DNA of 34,817 nucleotides from Alphaproteobacteria bacterium (GTDB lineage Bacteria; Pseudomonadota; Alphaproteobacteria; Micavibrionales; UBA2020), in NCBI GenBank assembly GCA_030682495.1, contig JAUXOC010000015.1:1-34817 (forward strand), in the 5' to 3' direction. Position 1 is the stretch's first letter, and the number at the start of each line of letters is the position of its first letter. Both the position numbers and the translations under genes were made by a program. A model generated the notes under the pieces. It did no database searches, was not told where the DNA came from, and saw nothing but the letters and a program-made list of their open reading frames with translations. Shown in pieces: positions 1 through 7,831 of this stretch.

Positions 1-158
1 AAAACCTGACGGCGATGCGCAAGCAAATGGTGCTGTCTTTCAATATGCTGTCGGATTCATACGCGGAAGTGTGCAAAAAACTTTATGCCACCCTGCCGCA
101 TATTCCGGTGCCCGAAGCGCCTGTCTTCAAATCCAAAGGCCGCGACTTCGACCTCTGA
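1..158 (+). CDS. C-terminal fragment of an unidentified protein
   Basis: An open frame enters from the left edge, reading in phase from base 3, and ends at the TGA at 156-158. It leaves 51 residues ending in KSKGRDFDL. The segment has a predicted helical first half (MRKQMVLSFNMLSDSYAEVCKKLY) and then a proline-rich stretch (HIPVPEAPVF). Nothing here identifies a family. The stop lies 6 bp from the stop of the convergent acetyltransferase gene on the other strand, a spacing typical of two real convergent genes. The beginning of the gene is outside the window. Confidence 0.55.
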   Translation, partial: NLTAMRKQMVLSFNMLSDSYAEVCKKLYATLPHIPVPEAPVFKSKGRDFDL

Positions 159-164
159 TCAATC

Positions 165-1019
165 TTATTTTTCGAGAACATAGAGGCTGGACCGCCCGAC
201 GAACTGGTAGCCGATTTTACGGTAGATCGAGTTCGATACCGGATTGCGCGCATCCGCATAAAGACAGCACATGTCACGCCCCTGCTCCAGAAGCTGCTGC
301 GACAGACGCGCCACAACCGCGCTGGCATATCCCTTGCCGCGCATGTCGGGCGGGGTATAGACAAGACTGACACGCGCCACGCTGTCCGTACCCGACACGC
401 CCGCCTGCGACACCGCCGTACCGCCCACATCCCAGACGGCGAGGCTGCCCTGCGTAATGCGGTCTTCGGTTTTTTGCAGGGCTTCTTCGGGTGACAAATG
501 TTCGGCCTTCGGCAAACTGTCACGCGCGAAAGCCATCATCCATTCCGCCAGCAGCGGCGCTTCGCCTTCACCGGCAAGACGGAAACTGCCTGCCACCGGC
601 GGCGGGAAATGCACCGTTTTGAGCGAGTAGATAATCTGGTCCATATATTCGATTGTTTTTTGTCCGGTCAGCTTCGTCCACTTCTCGGCGAAGGCGGCGG
701 CGACATCGCTCGGCCCGACGATTGCGGGAAAAGACGGTGTTTTTTCGGCCATCAAACCCGCCAGAAATCCGATATCATCGCCCGCCGCACGGCTGAGCAC
801 AAGGTTATGGGGCGGCATCTGCACGGCGGCGACTTGCGGCTCGCCTTCGTCGCTCAGGGTGACAAAGCGGATGTCCGGCGTCTCGCCCCGCGCCATCTGG
901 CGTTCGGCGGCCTGACACATCGACAAAATAACATTATGCTCGGCGGGATGCGCGCGCAGCCATGCACCATGATGGGCCATAAAGGCTCGCGGATTTTTTT
1001 CAAAGTCGACATGTTGCAT
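165..1019 (-). CDS. GNAT-family N-acetyltransferase
   Basis: A 284-residue protein whose C-terminal third is a GNAT fold. The segment VSLVYTPPDMRGKGYASAVV carries the acetyl-CoA pyrophosphate-binding loop (R-G-K-G-Y-A), and NPVSNSIYRKIGYQFVG is the usual late strand/helix ending in a conserved Tyr and Gly. The N-terminal ~150 residues are a less conserved half, as in the two-domain GNAT proteins of about 280-290 residues. I chose the ATG at 1019 (MQHVDFEKNP). A longer frame to 1109 overlaps hemW and begins with arginine/proline-rich sequence that looks non-coding. It starts 16 bp after hemW ends, so it is probably the last gene of the rph-hemW operon. The substrate is unknown. Confidence 0.8.
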   Translation of the reverse strand: MQHVDFEKNPRAFMAHHGAWLRAHPAEHNVILSMCQAAERQMARGETPDIRFVTLSDEGEPQVAAVQMPPHNLVLSRAAGDDIGFLAGLMAEKTPSFPAIVGPSDVAAAFAEKWTKLTGQKTIEYMDQIIYSLKTVHFPPPVAGSFRLAGEGEAPLLAEWMMAFARDSLPKAEHLSPEEALQKTEDRITQGSLAVWDVGGTAVSQAGVSGTDSVARVSLVYTPPDMRGKGYASAVVARLSQQLLEQGRDMCCLYADARNPVSNSIYRKIGYQFVGRSSLYVLEK

Positions 1020-1035
1020 CAAAAGGTGACTCCCG

Positions 1036-2232
1036 TCAGGCGGCGAGCAGGAAGGACAGCACGGCGTTGAGCTTTTGCCGGCCTTGCGGCGTGGCGGCAA
1101 CCGTACCATGGGCGAGGGTCAAAAGTCCCTCATCCTCCAGTATTCTCGCCTGCGCAAGGTTAATAAACTCTGAAAACGGCTTTCCCGTTTCCGCTTCGAT
1201 GCGCGAAAGCGGTACGCCTTCGGCCAGACGCAGCCCCATCATGAGCGCTTCGCGTCCGCGTTCTGCAAAATCAACAGCTTCAAAATCATGCGCGCCATGG
1301 CCGTGTTCGCGGACGCGCTCTAACCACAGCTCGGGCGCGCGGTGCGCGCGCGTGGCCTGTTTGACCCCGTTCAACGTCAAGCGTCCATGCGCACCGGGGC
1401 CGATGCCCGCATAATCGCCATAGCGCCAATAGACCAGATTGTGCCGCGATTCATCGCCAAAGCGCGCGTGGTTTGACACCTCATAGGCCGGCATGCCCGC
1501 CGCGCCCATCATGTCATGCGTCAGTTCATACATGCGCGCCGCCGTTTCTTCGTCGGGGATTTTCAGATCGCCGCGTTTGTAGAGCGTGTGGTACTGCGTG
1601 CCTTCTTCGATGGTCAGCTGATAAAGCGACATATGCCCGCGCGCATAGGGCAGTGCCGCCGTCAGCTCCGCGCGCCAGTCTTCCACGCTTTGCGCGGGGC
1701 GGGCATAGATCAGATCGAAAGAATATCGCTCGAAAATCTCCGCCGCCATTTTAACCGCCGCCAAAGCCTCTGCCGCCGAATGCTGGCGGCCAAGGGCTTT
1801 AAGATCGGCATCGTTGAGTGCCTGCACGCCGAGCGAGACGCGGTTGATGCCTGCGGATTTGAAGGCGCGCAGCTTATCGGCCTCAACCGATGTCGGGTTG
1901 GCCTCCAGCGTGACCTCGGTGCCTTGTGGCAAGCCCCAGAGATCGGCAATCGTCTCTATCACCAGCGCCGCTGTTTCCGGCTCCATCAGTGACGGCGTAC
2001 CACCGCCAAAGAAGACCGACTGTATCTGCCGCGGCCCTGTCAGCGTCCGGTAATGGCGCATTTCACGCACATAGGCTTCGCGCCAGTCGTCATGCGATAT
2101 TTTTTCGCGCACATGACTGTTGAAATCGCAATAAGGGCATTTGAATTTGCAAAACGGCCAGTGAACATAAACGGCAAGGGCCTGTTCTGGTGCCGCCGCT
2201 GCAAACGTTTGTTTTTTTTCTAGCGGAAGCAT
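1036..2232 (-). CDS. hemW: HemW-like radical SAM haem chaperone
   Basis: A 398-residue member of the HemW (formerly HemN-like) radical SAM family, thought to insert haem into respiratory enzymes. Cysteines at about residues 28, 32 and 35 form the CxxxCxxC motif (FCKFKCPYCDFNSH) that binds the 4Fe-4S cluster and SAM. GGGTPS follows, the SAM-binding glycine motif of this family, and later GIGPGAHGRL is the HemW core signature. The cluster motif lacks the extra cysteine (CxxxCxxCxC) of true coproporphyrinogen III oxidase HemN, where a phenylalanine stands instead, which favours HemW. Its start overlaps the last 13 bp of rdgB, indicating translational coupling. This rdgB-hemW order is common in Alphaproteobacteria. 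Confidence 0.92.
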   Translation of the reverse strand: MLPLEKKQTFAAAAPEQALAVYVHWPFCKFKCPYCDFNSHVREKISHDDWREAYVREMRHYRTLTGPRQIQSVFFGGGTPSLMEPETAALVIETIADLWGLPQGTEVTLEANPTSVEADKLRAFKSAGINRVSLGVQALNDADLKALGRQHSAAEALAAVKMAAEIFERYSFDLIYARPAQSVEDWRAELTAALPYARGHMSLYQLTIEEGTQYHTLYKRGDLKIPDEETAARMYELTHDMMGAAGMPAYEVSNHARFGDESRHNLVYWRYGDYAGIGPGAHGRLTLNGVKQATRAHRAPELWLERVREHGHGAHDFEAVDFAERGREALMMGLRLAEGVPLSRIEAETGKPFSEFINLAQARILEDEGLLTLAHGTVAATPQGRQKLNAVLSFLLAA

Positions 2233-2882
2233 CGCTCGACCAACAGGCGGAAAGCCTCGGCGCGGTGGCTGGTTTTCTTTTTGTCTTCGGGCGCCATGTC
2301 GCCATAGGTGCGCAGATCACCGGCAGGCACAAACATCGGGTCATAGCCAAAACCCTGATCGCCGCGCGGCGGCCAGACGAGTGCGCCCTGCGCATGTCCT
2401 TCGACCGCCTCGGCGTGACCGTCGGGCCATGCCAGCACAAGGCAGGAGACGAAATAGGCGTCTTTAGGCGCAGCCGCCCAATCGCCGTGTTTCTCGACCG
2501 CCATATCATGCGCTTTTTGCATGGCCATGGCGAAATCGCGTGTGCCGTCCGGCTTTTCGGCCCAGTCGGCGGCGTAAATACCGGGCTGCCCCTCCAGCGC
2601 GGCCATGCAGATGCCGCTGTCGTCGGCCAGCGCGGGCTTGCCGGTTTTTTCAGCGACATAGCGCGCCTTGATCAGGGCGTTTTCCACGAAGCTGCTGCCC
2701 GTTTCGGCAGGCGCATCGAGGCCATAATCGACCGCCGTCGAAACCTTGGCCACCCTTGCGCCCAAAAGGTCGCGGATTTCCTTTACCTTACCCGCGTTAT
2801 GCGTGGCAAAAACGATTTCATCGCCTTCAAAAATACGCGGCGGGGATTCGTCGTTGTCGGCCTTGAGAATATGAATGGGCAT
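2220..2882 (-). CDS. rdgB: RdgB/HAM1-family dITP/XTP pyrophosphatase
   Basis: A 220-residue nucleotide-pool sanitation enzyme that hydrolyses non-canonical purine triphosphates (dITP, ITP, XTP) to monophosphates. The family landmarks are present: FATHNAGKVKEI near residues 24-36 (the S/T-H-N-x-G-K-x-x-E substrate loop), ALADDSGICMAAL with the metal-binding aspartates, and GFGYDPMF followed by KKKTSHRAEA (the F-G-Y-D-P and S-H-R-x-x-A signatures). An extra ~20 residues at the N-terminus (MPIHILKADNDESPPRIFEG) precede the usual start of the fold, so a start closer to the core is possible, but no better methionine is visible. It is 18 bp downstream of the ankyrin gene and overlaps hemW. Confidence 0.93.
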   Translation of the reverse strand: MPIHILKADNDESPPRIFEGDEIVFATHNAGKVKEIRDLLGARVAKVSTAVDYGLDAPAETGSSFVENALIKARYVAEKTGKPALADDSGICMAALEGQPGIYAADWAEKPDGTRDFAMAMQKAHDMAVEKHGDWAAAPKDAYFVSCLVLAWPDGHAEAVEGHAQGALVWPPRGDQGFGYDPMFVPAGDLRTYGDMAPEDKKKTSHRAEAFRLLVERCFR

Positions 2883-2900
2883 CGGTCGTCTTTCGTTCGT

Positions 2901-4004
2901 TTACGGCTGTGGCGGCTTGGGCGTTTTCGGTGCCGCCGCGGCAGGGGCAGCAGGCGGCTGCTGGATCAGACGCAGCAGATATTCCTGCACTTTTTCCTCG
3001 TCACCGCGCTTTTCCCAAGACTGCTTCGGCTGCGTGGCGGTTCTATAGGCCACCGCCGGATCTGCGCCATGCATCATGCAGAACATCACGGCTTCCGGCT
3101 GCTCTTTGACACGAATGGCGGTCAACAGTGCCGCACCGCCCTGCGCATTAATATCAATGCTGCCGGACTTCATCATGATCTCGGCAGCCGCGAGATTACC
3201 GGCATAAAGCGCGCGCTGCAAAAGATCGGTATCCGGCTTTGCGCCACGTGCAATCACTTTTTCAAGCAGCTTGTCGTTTTTCGCCTCGATCAGGTTCAGC
3301 ATCACCTCGCCGCCGGATTTGGCGGGGTCGGCGCCCTTGTCCAGCAGATGCTCGGCCAGATCAAAACGGCGGTATTTCACAGCCTGCAAAAACGGCGTGA
3401 AGAATCCTTGCGCTGCCGCATTCACATCCGCGCCTTTTGCAATCAGCAAATCAATCACGGCTTTGCTGTGCTTTTCACCGCTGACAGCACTGACAAGCGC
3501 ATAGGACGGGTCAGCGCCCTTATCGACCAGATAGGATATTTTCTTGAGATTGCCTTCGCGCAGCGCCCAGCCCATGGCGGGAGGTGTATGATCGCCGCTG
3601 TCGTAATCGGGCTGTGCGCCGCATTTCGCATGCAGGAAATCGGCCACTTTGTAATGCCCGTGCAGCACAGCCACCTGAAAAGCCGCAATCACCGCGCCGT
3701 CGGCATGGCGGTTGCCCTCTTCGGTAAAGCTAAAAGCTTTGGCCAGCTTTTCTGTGGTTTGCAGACGCCCAAACATGGCGGCCTGTTTCATGATGTTGTG
3801 ACGGTTCACATAGGCGCGGTCGGCAAATTTTCCCTTCGCCGCCGGTGCCGTCAACGCATCAATCGCCGCATCCATACGCCACTGCACGCCGCCCGCAATT
3901 TCCTTCAGCAGCGCCGCTTCCTTGGCATAGGGTTGCTTGTGGCGCAGATTGGCGACGTAGTTTTTATAGCGCAGGGTTTCTGGCATCGGTTTTTGCGGTT
4001 TCAT
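2901..4004 (-). CDS. Ankyrin-repeat protein in the rph-rdgB operon
   Basis: A 367-residue protein. Residues ~1-90 are helical and unlike any family I recognise. Residues ~90-330 contain about seven degenerate ankyrin repeats, recognisable by recurring L..KGADP or ..AKGADVNAA turns (for example SYLVDKGADPSYALVSAVSG, LLIAKGADVNAAAQG, HLLDKGADPAKSGG). The tail is a low-complexity Pro/Ala stretch ending PKTPKPPQP. There is no signal peptide, so it is probably a cytoplasmic protein-binding scaffold. The start is well supported by an AAGGAGA Shine-Dalgarno 7 bases before the ATG. It lies 29 bp after rph and 18 bp before rdgB, so all are likely cotranscribed. The partner is unknown. Confidence 0.82.
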   Translation of the reverse strand: MKPQKPMPETLRYKNYVANLRHKQPYAKEAALLKEIAGGVQWRMDAAIDALTAPAAKGKFADRAYVNRHNIMKQAAMFGRLQTTEKLAKAFSFTEEGNRHADGAVIAAFQVAVLHGHYKVADFLHAKCGAQPDYDSGDHTPPAMGWALREGNLKKISYLVDKGADPSYALVSAVSGEKHSKAVIDLLIAKGADVNAAAQGFFTPFLQAVKYRRFDLAEHLLDKGADPAKSGGEVMLNLIEAKNDKLLEKVIARGAKPDTDLLQRALYAGNLAAAEIMMKSGSIDINAQGGAALLTAIRVKEQPEAVMFCMMHGADPAVAYRTATQPKQSWEKRGDEEKVQEYLLRLIQQPPAAPAAAAPKTPKPPQP

Positions 4005-4033
4005 GAAAATATCTCCTTATAAAAATAAAAATC

Positions 4034-4750
4034 TTATGCGGCGGCGGCTTTTTTTTGCAACTCGACCAGCTCTGCCGTGCCTTTGCGCGCGAGTTTGAGC
4101 ATATCCAGAAACTGCTCTTCGCTGAACGCGCGGTGTTCGGCCGTGCCCTGAATTTCCACAAGCCCGCCCGCGCCGGTGATGACGAAATTCGCATCGGCTT
4201 CGGCATTGGAATCTTCGGCATAGTCAAGGTCAAGCACGGCAACGCCCTTATAAAGACCGCAAGAGACCGCAGCCACAGCATCGATAATCGGGTCTTGTTT
4301 GACCGCGCCGATGCGGATCAGATGGTCAATCGCCATGCGCAGCGCGACATAGGCACCGGTGATGCCCGCCGTGCGTGTGCCGCCATCGGCCTGAATAACG
4401 TCGCAATCGAGCGTGATTTGCACTTCGCCGAGTTTTTCGAGATCGACCACCGCGCGCAGGGCGCGGCCGATGAGGCGCTGGATTTCCTGCGTGCGGCCGG
4501 ATTGTTTGCCGCGCGCGGCTTCACGGTCGGTGCGCGAACCCGTCGATCTCGGCAACATGCCGTATTCGGCAGTGACCCAACCCTTGCCTTTGTTTTTCAG
4601 CCAGGGCGGCACACGGTCTTCGACCGTCGCGGTGCAAAGCACATGCGTGTCGCCAAAGCGGGCAAGACAGGAGCCTTCGGCGTGTTTGGAAAAGCCCGGC
4701 TCGAGGATCACGGCGCGGAGCGCATCGGGTGTACGGCCTGACGGGCGCAT
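4034..4750 (-). CDS. rph: Ribonuclease PH
   Basis: A 238-residue phosphate-dependent 3'-5' exoribonuclease that trims tRNA precursors. The RNase PH core is clear: [12 protein letters not shown] at the start, then [30 protein letters not shown], and the phosphate-binding region [25 protein letters not shown]. The length matches the family. I chose the ATG at 4750 because AAAGGA lies 6 bases upstream; an in-frame ATG six codons earlier has no ribosome-binding site. It leads the rph-ankyrin-rdgB-hemW-GNAT operon. The upstream 140 bp hold an unusual pair of dyads and the terminator of the preceding gene. Confidence 0.95.
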   Translation of the reverse strand: MRPSGRTPDALRAVILEPGFSKHAEGSCLARFGDTHVLCTATVEDRVPPWLKNKGKGWVTAEYGMLPRSTGSRTDREAARGKQSGRTQEIQRLIGRALRAVVDLEKLGEVQITLDCDVIQADGGTRTAGITGAYVALRMAIDHLIRIGAVKQDPIIDAVAAVSCGLYKGVAVLDLDYAEDSNAEADANFVITGAGGLVEIQGTAEHRAFSEEQFLDMLKLARKGTAELVELQKKAAAA

Positions 4751-4783
4751 AAAAAGTCCTTTCATCATCGGTTATCTTGTCAT

Positions 4784-4841
4784 CATGCAAAACGACTTTG
4801 TCGTCATGCAAAACGACTTCGTCGTCATGCAAAACGGCTCG
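4784..4841. promoter_or_regulatory. Tandem 21-bp repeats with operator-like dyads upstream of rph
   Basis: A 21-bp unit starting CATGCAAAACGAC occurs at 4784 and 4805, with a degenerate third copy at 4826. Each full copy holds a perfect 5-3-5 dyad, ACGACNNNGTCGT, at 4792-4804 and 4813-4825. Their centres are 21 bp apart, two helical turns, so two dimers would bind on the same face of the DNA. The dyads lie about 40-75 bp upstream of the rph start codon, where a regulator of the rph operon would act. This is an inference from symmetry and spacing; the binding protein is not known and the sites do not resemble CIRCE. Confidence 0.5.
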
Positions 4842-4862
4842 CAGTATAAAACATACGAGCCG
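4831..4862 (-). terminator. Probable Rho-independent terminator of the J-domain gene
   Basis: The arms CGGCTCG (4835-4841) and CGAGCCG (4856-4862) are perfect 7-bp complements. Further pairing (TAT with ATA) is possible inside the loop. On the minus strand the hairpin is followed by TTTT. It lies 30 bp past the stop of the J-domain gene. A separate perfect palindrome CCCTTAAGGG lies between them at 4872-4881. The U-run is short, so termination may be partial. Confidence 0.5.
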
Positions 4863-4892
4863 AAAAGCTACCCCTTAAGGGTTAAAGAAAAA

Positions 4893-5702
4893 TCAGCGAT
4901 TATAGCCGCCTTTAGGGCCGCTGCGGCGGGACTGGCGGATGGCGTTATCAACCTCGCCGATGAAATCCTGCAAATTGTCACGGAATTTTTCCAGCACTTC
5001 GGCAGGCAACGTCACGTCGTCGGACGCGGCGCCGCGCAAGCGACCGGCAGCTTCGGATACTTTTTCAGCGACATCTTCAAAAATCGTTGTCGGCTTGGCG
5101 GCAGGTTTTTCGACGGGTTTCTGGGCAGCCGGTGTCGGCTTTACGTCGGGCTTCGGCGCAGGTTTGGGTTCTTGTTTCGGCTCCGGCTTGGGGGTGACAT
5201 AGGCGGAAGAGCCGATATCGGGCTGGTTCTGGCCGCGGTTGCGGCGGCGCGCTTCGGCAGCGGCGCGGCGCATGTCTTCTTCGCTCATCTCGGGGCCGTC
5301 GCCGGTCTTGGTTTCGGCTTTGGGCGCGGTGCCGTTGCGTTCGGCGGCGCGGTCAAAGAAATCGAAAACTTCTTCGTTGGTGCGCGTACGTTTTCTAACG
5401 GGCCCCATCGCATCGCTCCAGCTTTGCTGGGGCGTCTGGCCGTTCGCCATGCTTTCGAGACCGGCATGACCAAACTTATCGTAAGCCGCACGCTTGAGGG
5501 GGTCGAGCAGCACGGTCTGCGCTTCCTTGCCGTAGGCGAATTTTACATCCGCTTCGGCTTTTTGCGCGTCATTCAATTTTTTGTACGGGGCGGAGTCAGG
5601 GTGGCAGGTCATCGTAATGCGCATAAACGCTTTTTTGATGTCCGCCTCACCGGCTGTACGCTCGACACCGAGCACTTCATAAAGATCGGGTTTCTGGCTC
5701 AT
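4893..5702 (-). CDS. J-domain protein with proline-rich linker
   Basis: A 269-residue protein. Residues ~5-78 are a J domain (DLYEVLGVERTAGEADIKKAF) with the essential HPD tripeptide at 34-36 (CHPDSAP) and the helix IV end AAYDKFGHAGLESM. The loop between helices II and III is expanded compared with DnaJ. There is no G/F region and no zinc-finger cysteines, so it is a type III J protein that should stimulate the ATPase of a DnaK but not bind clients like DnaJ. Residues ~165-205 are a Pro/Lys linker (PKPEPKQEPKPAPKPDVKP), and the C-terminal ~60 residues form an amphipathic helical segment. It has its own TTGACA promoter and stands divergently next to hrcA, in the neighbourhood of dnaK and dnaJ. 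Confidence 0.87.
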   Translation of the reverse strand: MSQKPDLYEVLGVERTAGEADIKKAFMRITMTCHPDSAPYKKLNDAQKAEADVKFAYGKEAQTVLLDPLKRAAYDKFGHAGLESMANGQTPQQSWSDAMGPVRKRTRTNEEVFDFFDRAAERNGTAPKAETKTGDGPEMSEEDMRRAAAEARRRNRGQNQPDIGSSAYVTPKPEPKQEPKPAPKPDVKPTPAAQKPVEKPAAKPTTIFEDVAEKVSEAAGRLRGAASDDVTLPAEVLEKFRDNLQDFIGEVDNAIRQSRRSGPKGGYNR

Positions 5703-5757
5703 GGGTGAATGCTCAAAACTCTCTGGGATTCGTTCTTTTGTTTTTTGACTGCCTCAA

Positions 5758-5785
5758 ACTATAAGGATTTTTCTAGTTATGTCAA
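5758..5785 (-). promoter_or_regulatory. Sigma-70-type promoter of the J-domain gene
   Basis: On the minus strand TTGACA (5785-5780) is followed after 16 bp by TATAGT (5763-5758). The -35 is a perfect consensus and the -10 matches 5 of 6 positions. It lies about 55 bp upstream of the start at 5702. No heat-shock (CTTGAA/CCCCAT) element is visible. Confidence 0.6.
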
Positions 5786-5831
5786 TCTTATATCACCCCT
5801 CTCCGGCCAATGATGCATTTCATTGTATTTA

Positions 5832-5860
5832 TTGGTTTTTCAAGTCTGATCGCCTATATT
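5832..5860 (+). promoter_or_regulatory. Promoter of hrcA
   Basis: TTGGTT (5832-5837) and TATATT (5855-5860) are separated by exactly 17 bp. Seven bases separate the -10 from the ATG at 5868, so the transcript could start at or next to the start codon. No CIRCE inverted repeat (TTAGCACTC-N9-GAGTGCTAA) is present in this intergenic region. Confidence 0.5.
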
Positions 5861-5867
5861 CGTGCAC

Positions 5868-6908
5868 ATGATAAGGGAGATGAACGAAAGAACCCGCCAG
5901 ATTCTCAAGCTGGTTGTGGATGCCTATGTCGAAACGGGGGAGCCGGTCGGTTCGCGCGCCATTTCGCAAAAGCTGGGCATGCGCCTGTCGCCCGCCACCA
6001 TCCGCAGCGCCATGGCGGATCTGGAAGAGCGCGGCCTTCTTTATGCGCCCCATACCTCTGCCGGACGTTTGCCGACCGATAGCGGCCTGACCGTCTTTGT
6101 CGAAGGCTTGCTGGAGCTTGACGACCTGAGCGCGGCGGAGCGCGAAAAAATCGACCATCGTCTGGGCACGGCGCGCGGACAATCCGTGACCGGCATCATG
6201 GAGCAGACCAGCCAGTTTCTCTCCGGCCTTTCGTCTTGTGCCGGTCTGGTTTTTGCCCCCAAATTCGAAGACCCTGTGCGGCAGGTGGAATTTGTCTTGC
6301 TGGCGCCGGGGCGCGCGCTGGCTATTCTTGTCACCAGCGCGGGGCTGGTCGAAAACCGCCTTTTGGATATTGCGCCCGATGTCACGGCCACTTCGCTGAC
6401 GCGCGCCGCCAATTACCTCAATTCACGCATTGCCGACAAAACATTGGCGCAGGCGGCGGAATATATCCGCGCCGAGCTTTTGCGCGACCGCACACAGCTC
6501 GACGCCCTGACCGCGCGGGTGGTGGAGGCCGGTATCGCCAGCCTCGCCCCTGCCGACGCGGGCGGGCATTTGTTTGTGCGCGGACAGGCCAAGCTGCTGG
6601 ATGATGTCACCGCCATCGAAGACCTTGACCGTATCCGCAGCCTGTTCGATGCACTGGAAACCAAGGAAAACATGCTGCAACTTTTGCAGGCGACCACGCA
6701 GGGCGACGGCGTGAAAATTTATATCGGGGCGGAAAACAAACTTTTCGGGCATTCCGGCTGTTCGATGATCGTCTCCCCCTACCGCACGCAGGATGCACGC
6801 GTGATGGGCGCCATCGGCGTCATCGGCCCCGCCCGCCTGAACTACAGCCGCGTCATCCCTGTCGTGAACTATACGTCACAGATTATTGGACGGATTCTCG
6901 GCGCCTGA
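5868..6908 (+). CDS. hrcA: Heat-inducible transcription repressor HrcA
   Basis: A 346-residue repressor of the HrcA family, which binds CIRCE operators and depends on GroEL for folding. The N-terminus is the winged-helix domain with the family signature NERTRQILKLVVDAYVETGE, then PVGSRAISQKLGMRLSPATIRSAMADLEERGLL. The C-terminus ends with SMIVSPYRTQDARVMGAIGVIGPARLNYSRVIPVV, the family's closing motif. Possible starts are GTG 5862, ATG 5868 and ATG 5880. I prefer 5868 because of its position 7 bases after the -10 box; the AGGGAG before 5880 abuts the ATG and is too close to act as a ribosome-binding site. It heads the chaperone cluster. Confidence 0.94.
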   Translation: MIREMNERTRQILKLVVDAYVETGEPVGSRAISQKLGMRLSPATIRSAMADLEERGLLYAPHTSAGRLPTDSGLTVFVEGLLELDDLSAAEREKIDHRLGTARGQSVTGIMEQTSQFLSGLSSCAGLVFAPKFEDPVRQVEFVLLAPGRALAILVTSAGLVENRLLDIAPDVTATSLTRAANYLNSRIADKTLAQAAEYIRAELLRDRTQLDALTARVVEAGIASLAPADAGGHLFVRGQAKLLDDVTAIEDLDRIRSLFDALETKENMLQLLQATTQGDGVKIYIGAENKLFGHSGCSMIVSPYRTQDARVMGAIGVIGPARLNYSRVIPVVNYTSQIIGRILGA

Positions 6909-6952
6909 CGCATATTTTCGATACCCCTTTGAAAAACATATGAAAAAAGGGT

Positions 6953-6981
6953 TTGACTCTGCGGCGGTCATGGTTTAACAA
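6953..6981 (+). promoter_or_regulatory. Possible promoter of the first grpE
   Basis: TTGACT (6953-6958) is followed after 17 bp by TAACAA (6976-6981), a good -35 with a weak -10. Just before it, CCCTTT (6925-6930) and AAAGGG (6946-6951) could form a weak hairpin ending hrcA transcription. The start codon at 7031 has AAGGA 9 bases upstream. Confidence 0.3.
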
Positions 6982-7030
6982 TATGACAATCAAAACAAAT
7001 TCACCGCCCAAGACATAAGGACCTCAACCT

Positions 7031-7753
7031 ATGGCCGATCCGAAGAAAAACGCAGCACCGCAGGACGACACCCCCAAAACCACCCCCGCGGGCGAGCCTG
7101 AAGGTCAAGGAACGGGCGCAGAGAACGATGCCGAGAATGATTATGCCGCCGAAGACGCCGCCGCGGAGGAAGAGCGCCGCCGCCGCCGCGAAGAGCTGTT
7201 CGGCGATATTCTGGACGATGAAGACGCCCCCGCAGATACCATCGAAAGCCTGCGCGCCGAGCGTGACGAGCTGCAACAGAAATTCATTCAGGTCTCCGGC
7301 CGCATCGGTACGCTGCAGCAAGACAGCATGACCGCGCGCAACAAGCTGGAAGAGGCGCAAAAAGCGCTGACCCGCGCCGAAGCGAAATTCGAACAGGACA
7401 AAAAATTCGCGGTCGAGAAATTCGTGAAAGAAGTGCTGCCCGTGATCGACACGCTGGAGCTGGGACTCAGCGCTATTCCGCAAAAAGACCGCGACAGCGA
7501 CCCCAAATTTGCCAAACTGGCCGAAGGTGTCGAGAAGACCATCAACCAGCTGACACAGGTTTTCAACAAATTCGGCATCAAATCGATCAACCCGATGGGC
7601 GAGGAATTTGACCCCTCCAAGCACGAAGCGCTGGCGGTGCAGCCGAAAGACGGCGTCGATCCGGAAACCGTGATTCAGGTCGCGCAGAAGGGCTATGAAA
7701 TCGAAGGCCGCCTCATTCGCCCTGCCAAAGTGATTATCACACCGCAGTTTTAA
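7031..7753 (+). CDS. grpE: GrpE nucleotide-exchange factor, divergent first copy
   Basis: A 240-residue GrpE. Residues 1-70 are very acidic with an arginine run (AAEEERRRRREELFGDILDDED). Residues ~75-140 form the long dimer coiled coil (LRAERDELQQKFIQVSG). The C-terminal beta domain contains FGIKSINPMGEEFDPSKHEALAV and PETVIQVAQKGYEIEGRLIRPAKVIITPQF. The QKGYxxxGRLIRPA ending is closer to what I know of beta/gammaproteobacterial GrpE than to the alphaproteobacterial form. GrpE releases ADP from DnaK. The gene sits between hrcA and a second, alphaproteobacterial-type grpE and ends before a repeat array and strong terminator, so it is a separate transcription unit from that copy. Confidence 0.88.
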   Translation: MADPKKNAAPQDDTPKTTPAGEPEGQGTGAENDAENDYAAEDAAAEEERRRRREELFGDILDDEDAPADTIESLRAERDELQQKFIQVSGRIGTLQQDSMTARNKLEEAQKALTRAEAKFEQDKKFAVEKFVKEVLPVIDTLELGLSAIPQKDRDSDPKFAKLAEGVEKTINQLTQVFNKFGIKSINPMGEEFDPSKHEALAVQPKDGVDPETVIQVAQKGYEIEGRLIRPAKVIITPQF

Positions 7754-7757
7754 GTCT

Positions 7758-7824
7758 CCGTGCCACAGGCTTTAAATACGCCCGTGCCACAGGCTTTAAA
7801 CATGCCCGTGCCACAGGCTTGAAA
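7758..7824. repeat. Three tandem 24-bp repeats between the two grpE genes
   Basis: Units starting CCGTGCCACAGGCTTTAAA occur at 7758, 7782 and 7806, a strict 24-bp period. The first two are near-identical and the third diverges after CAGGCTT. Because the period is a multiple of three, the frame stays open on both strands through the array, but the array follows a stop codon and has no start or ribosome-binding site, so I do not read it as coding. It lies immediately upstream of a terminator hairpin. Confidence 0.75.
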
Positions 7825-7831
7825 GAGACAC

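Noticed and set aside
2190-4022. Long plus-strand open frame (about 610 codons) opposite rdgB and the ankyrin gene
   Set aside because: It crosses two well-supported genes on the other strand and has no recognisable domain or ribosome-binding site.
4784-4892. A plus-strand small protein with repeated MQNDFVV encoded by the 21-bp repeats
   Set aside because: The frame runs straight into the antisense of the J-domain gene without a stop or ribosome-binding site. The dyad symmetry explains the repeats better.
7758-7824. The 24-bp repeats as a CRISPR array
   Set aside because: The units are directly adjacent with no spacers and no cas gene is present.
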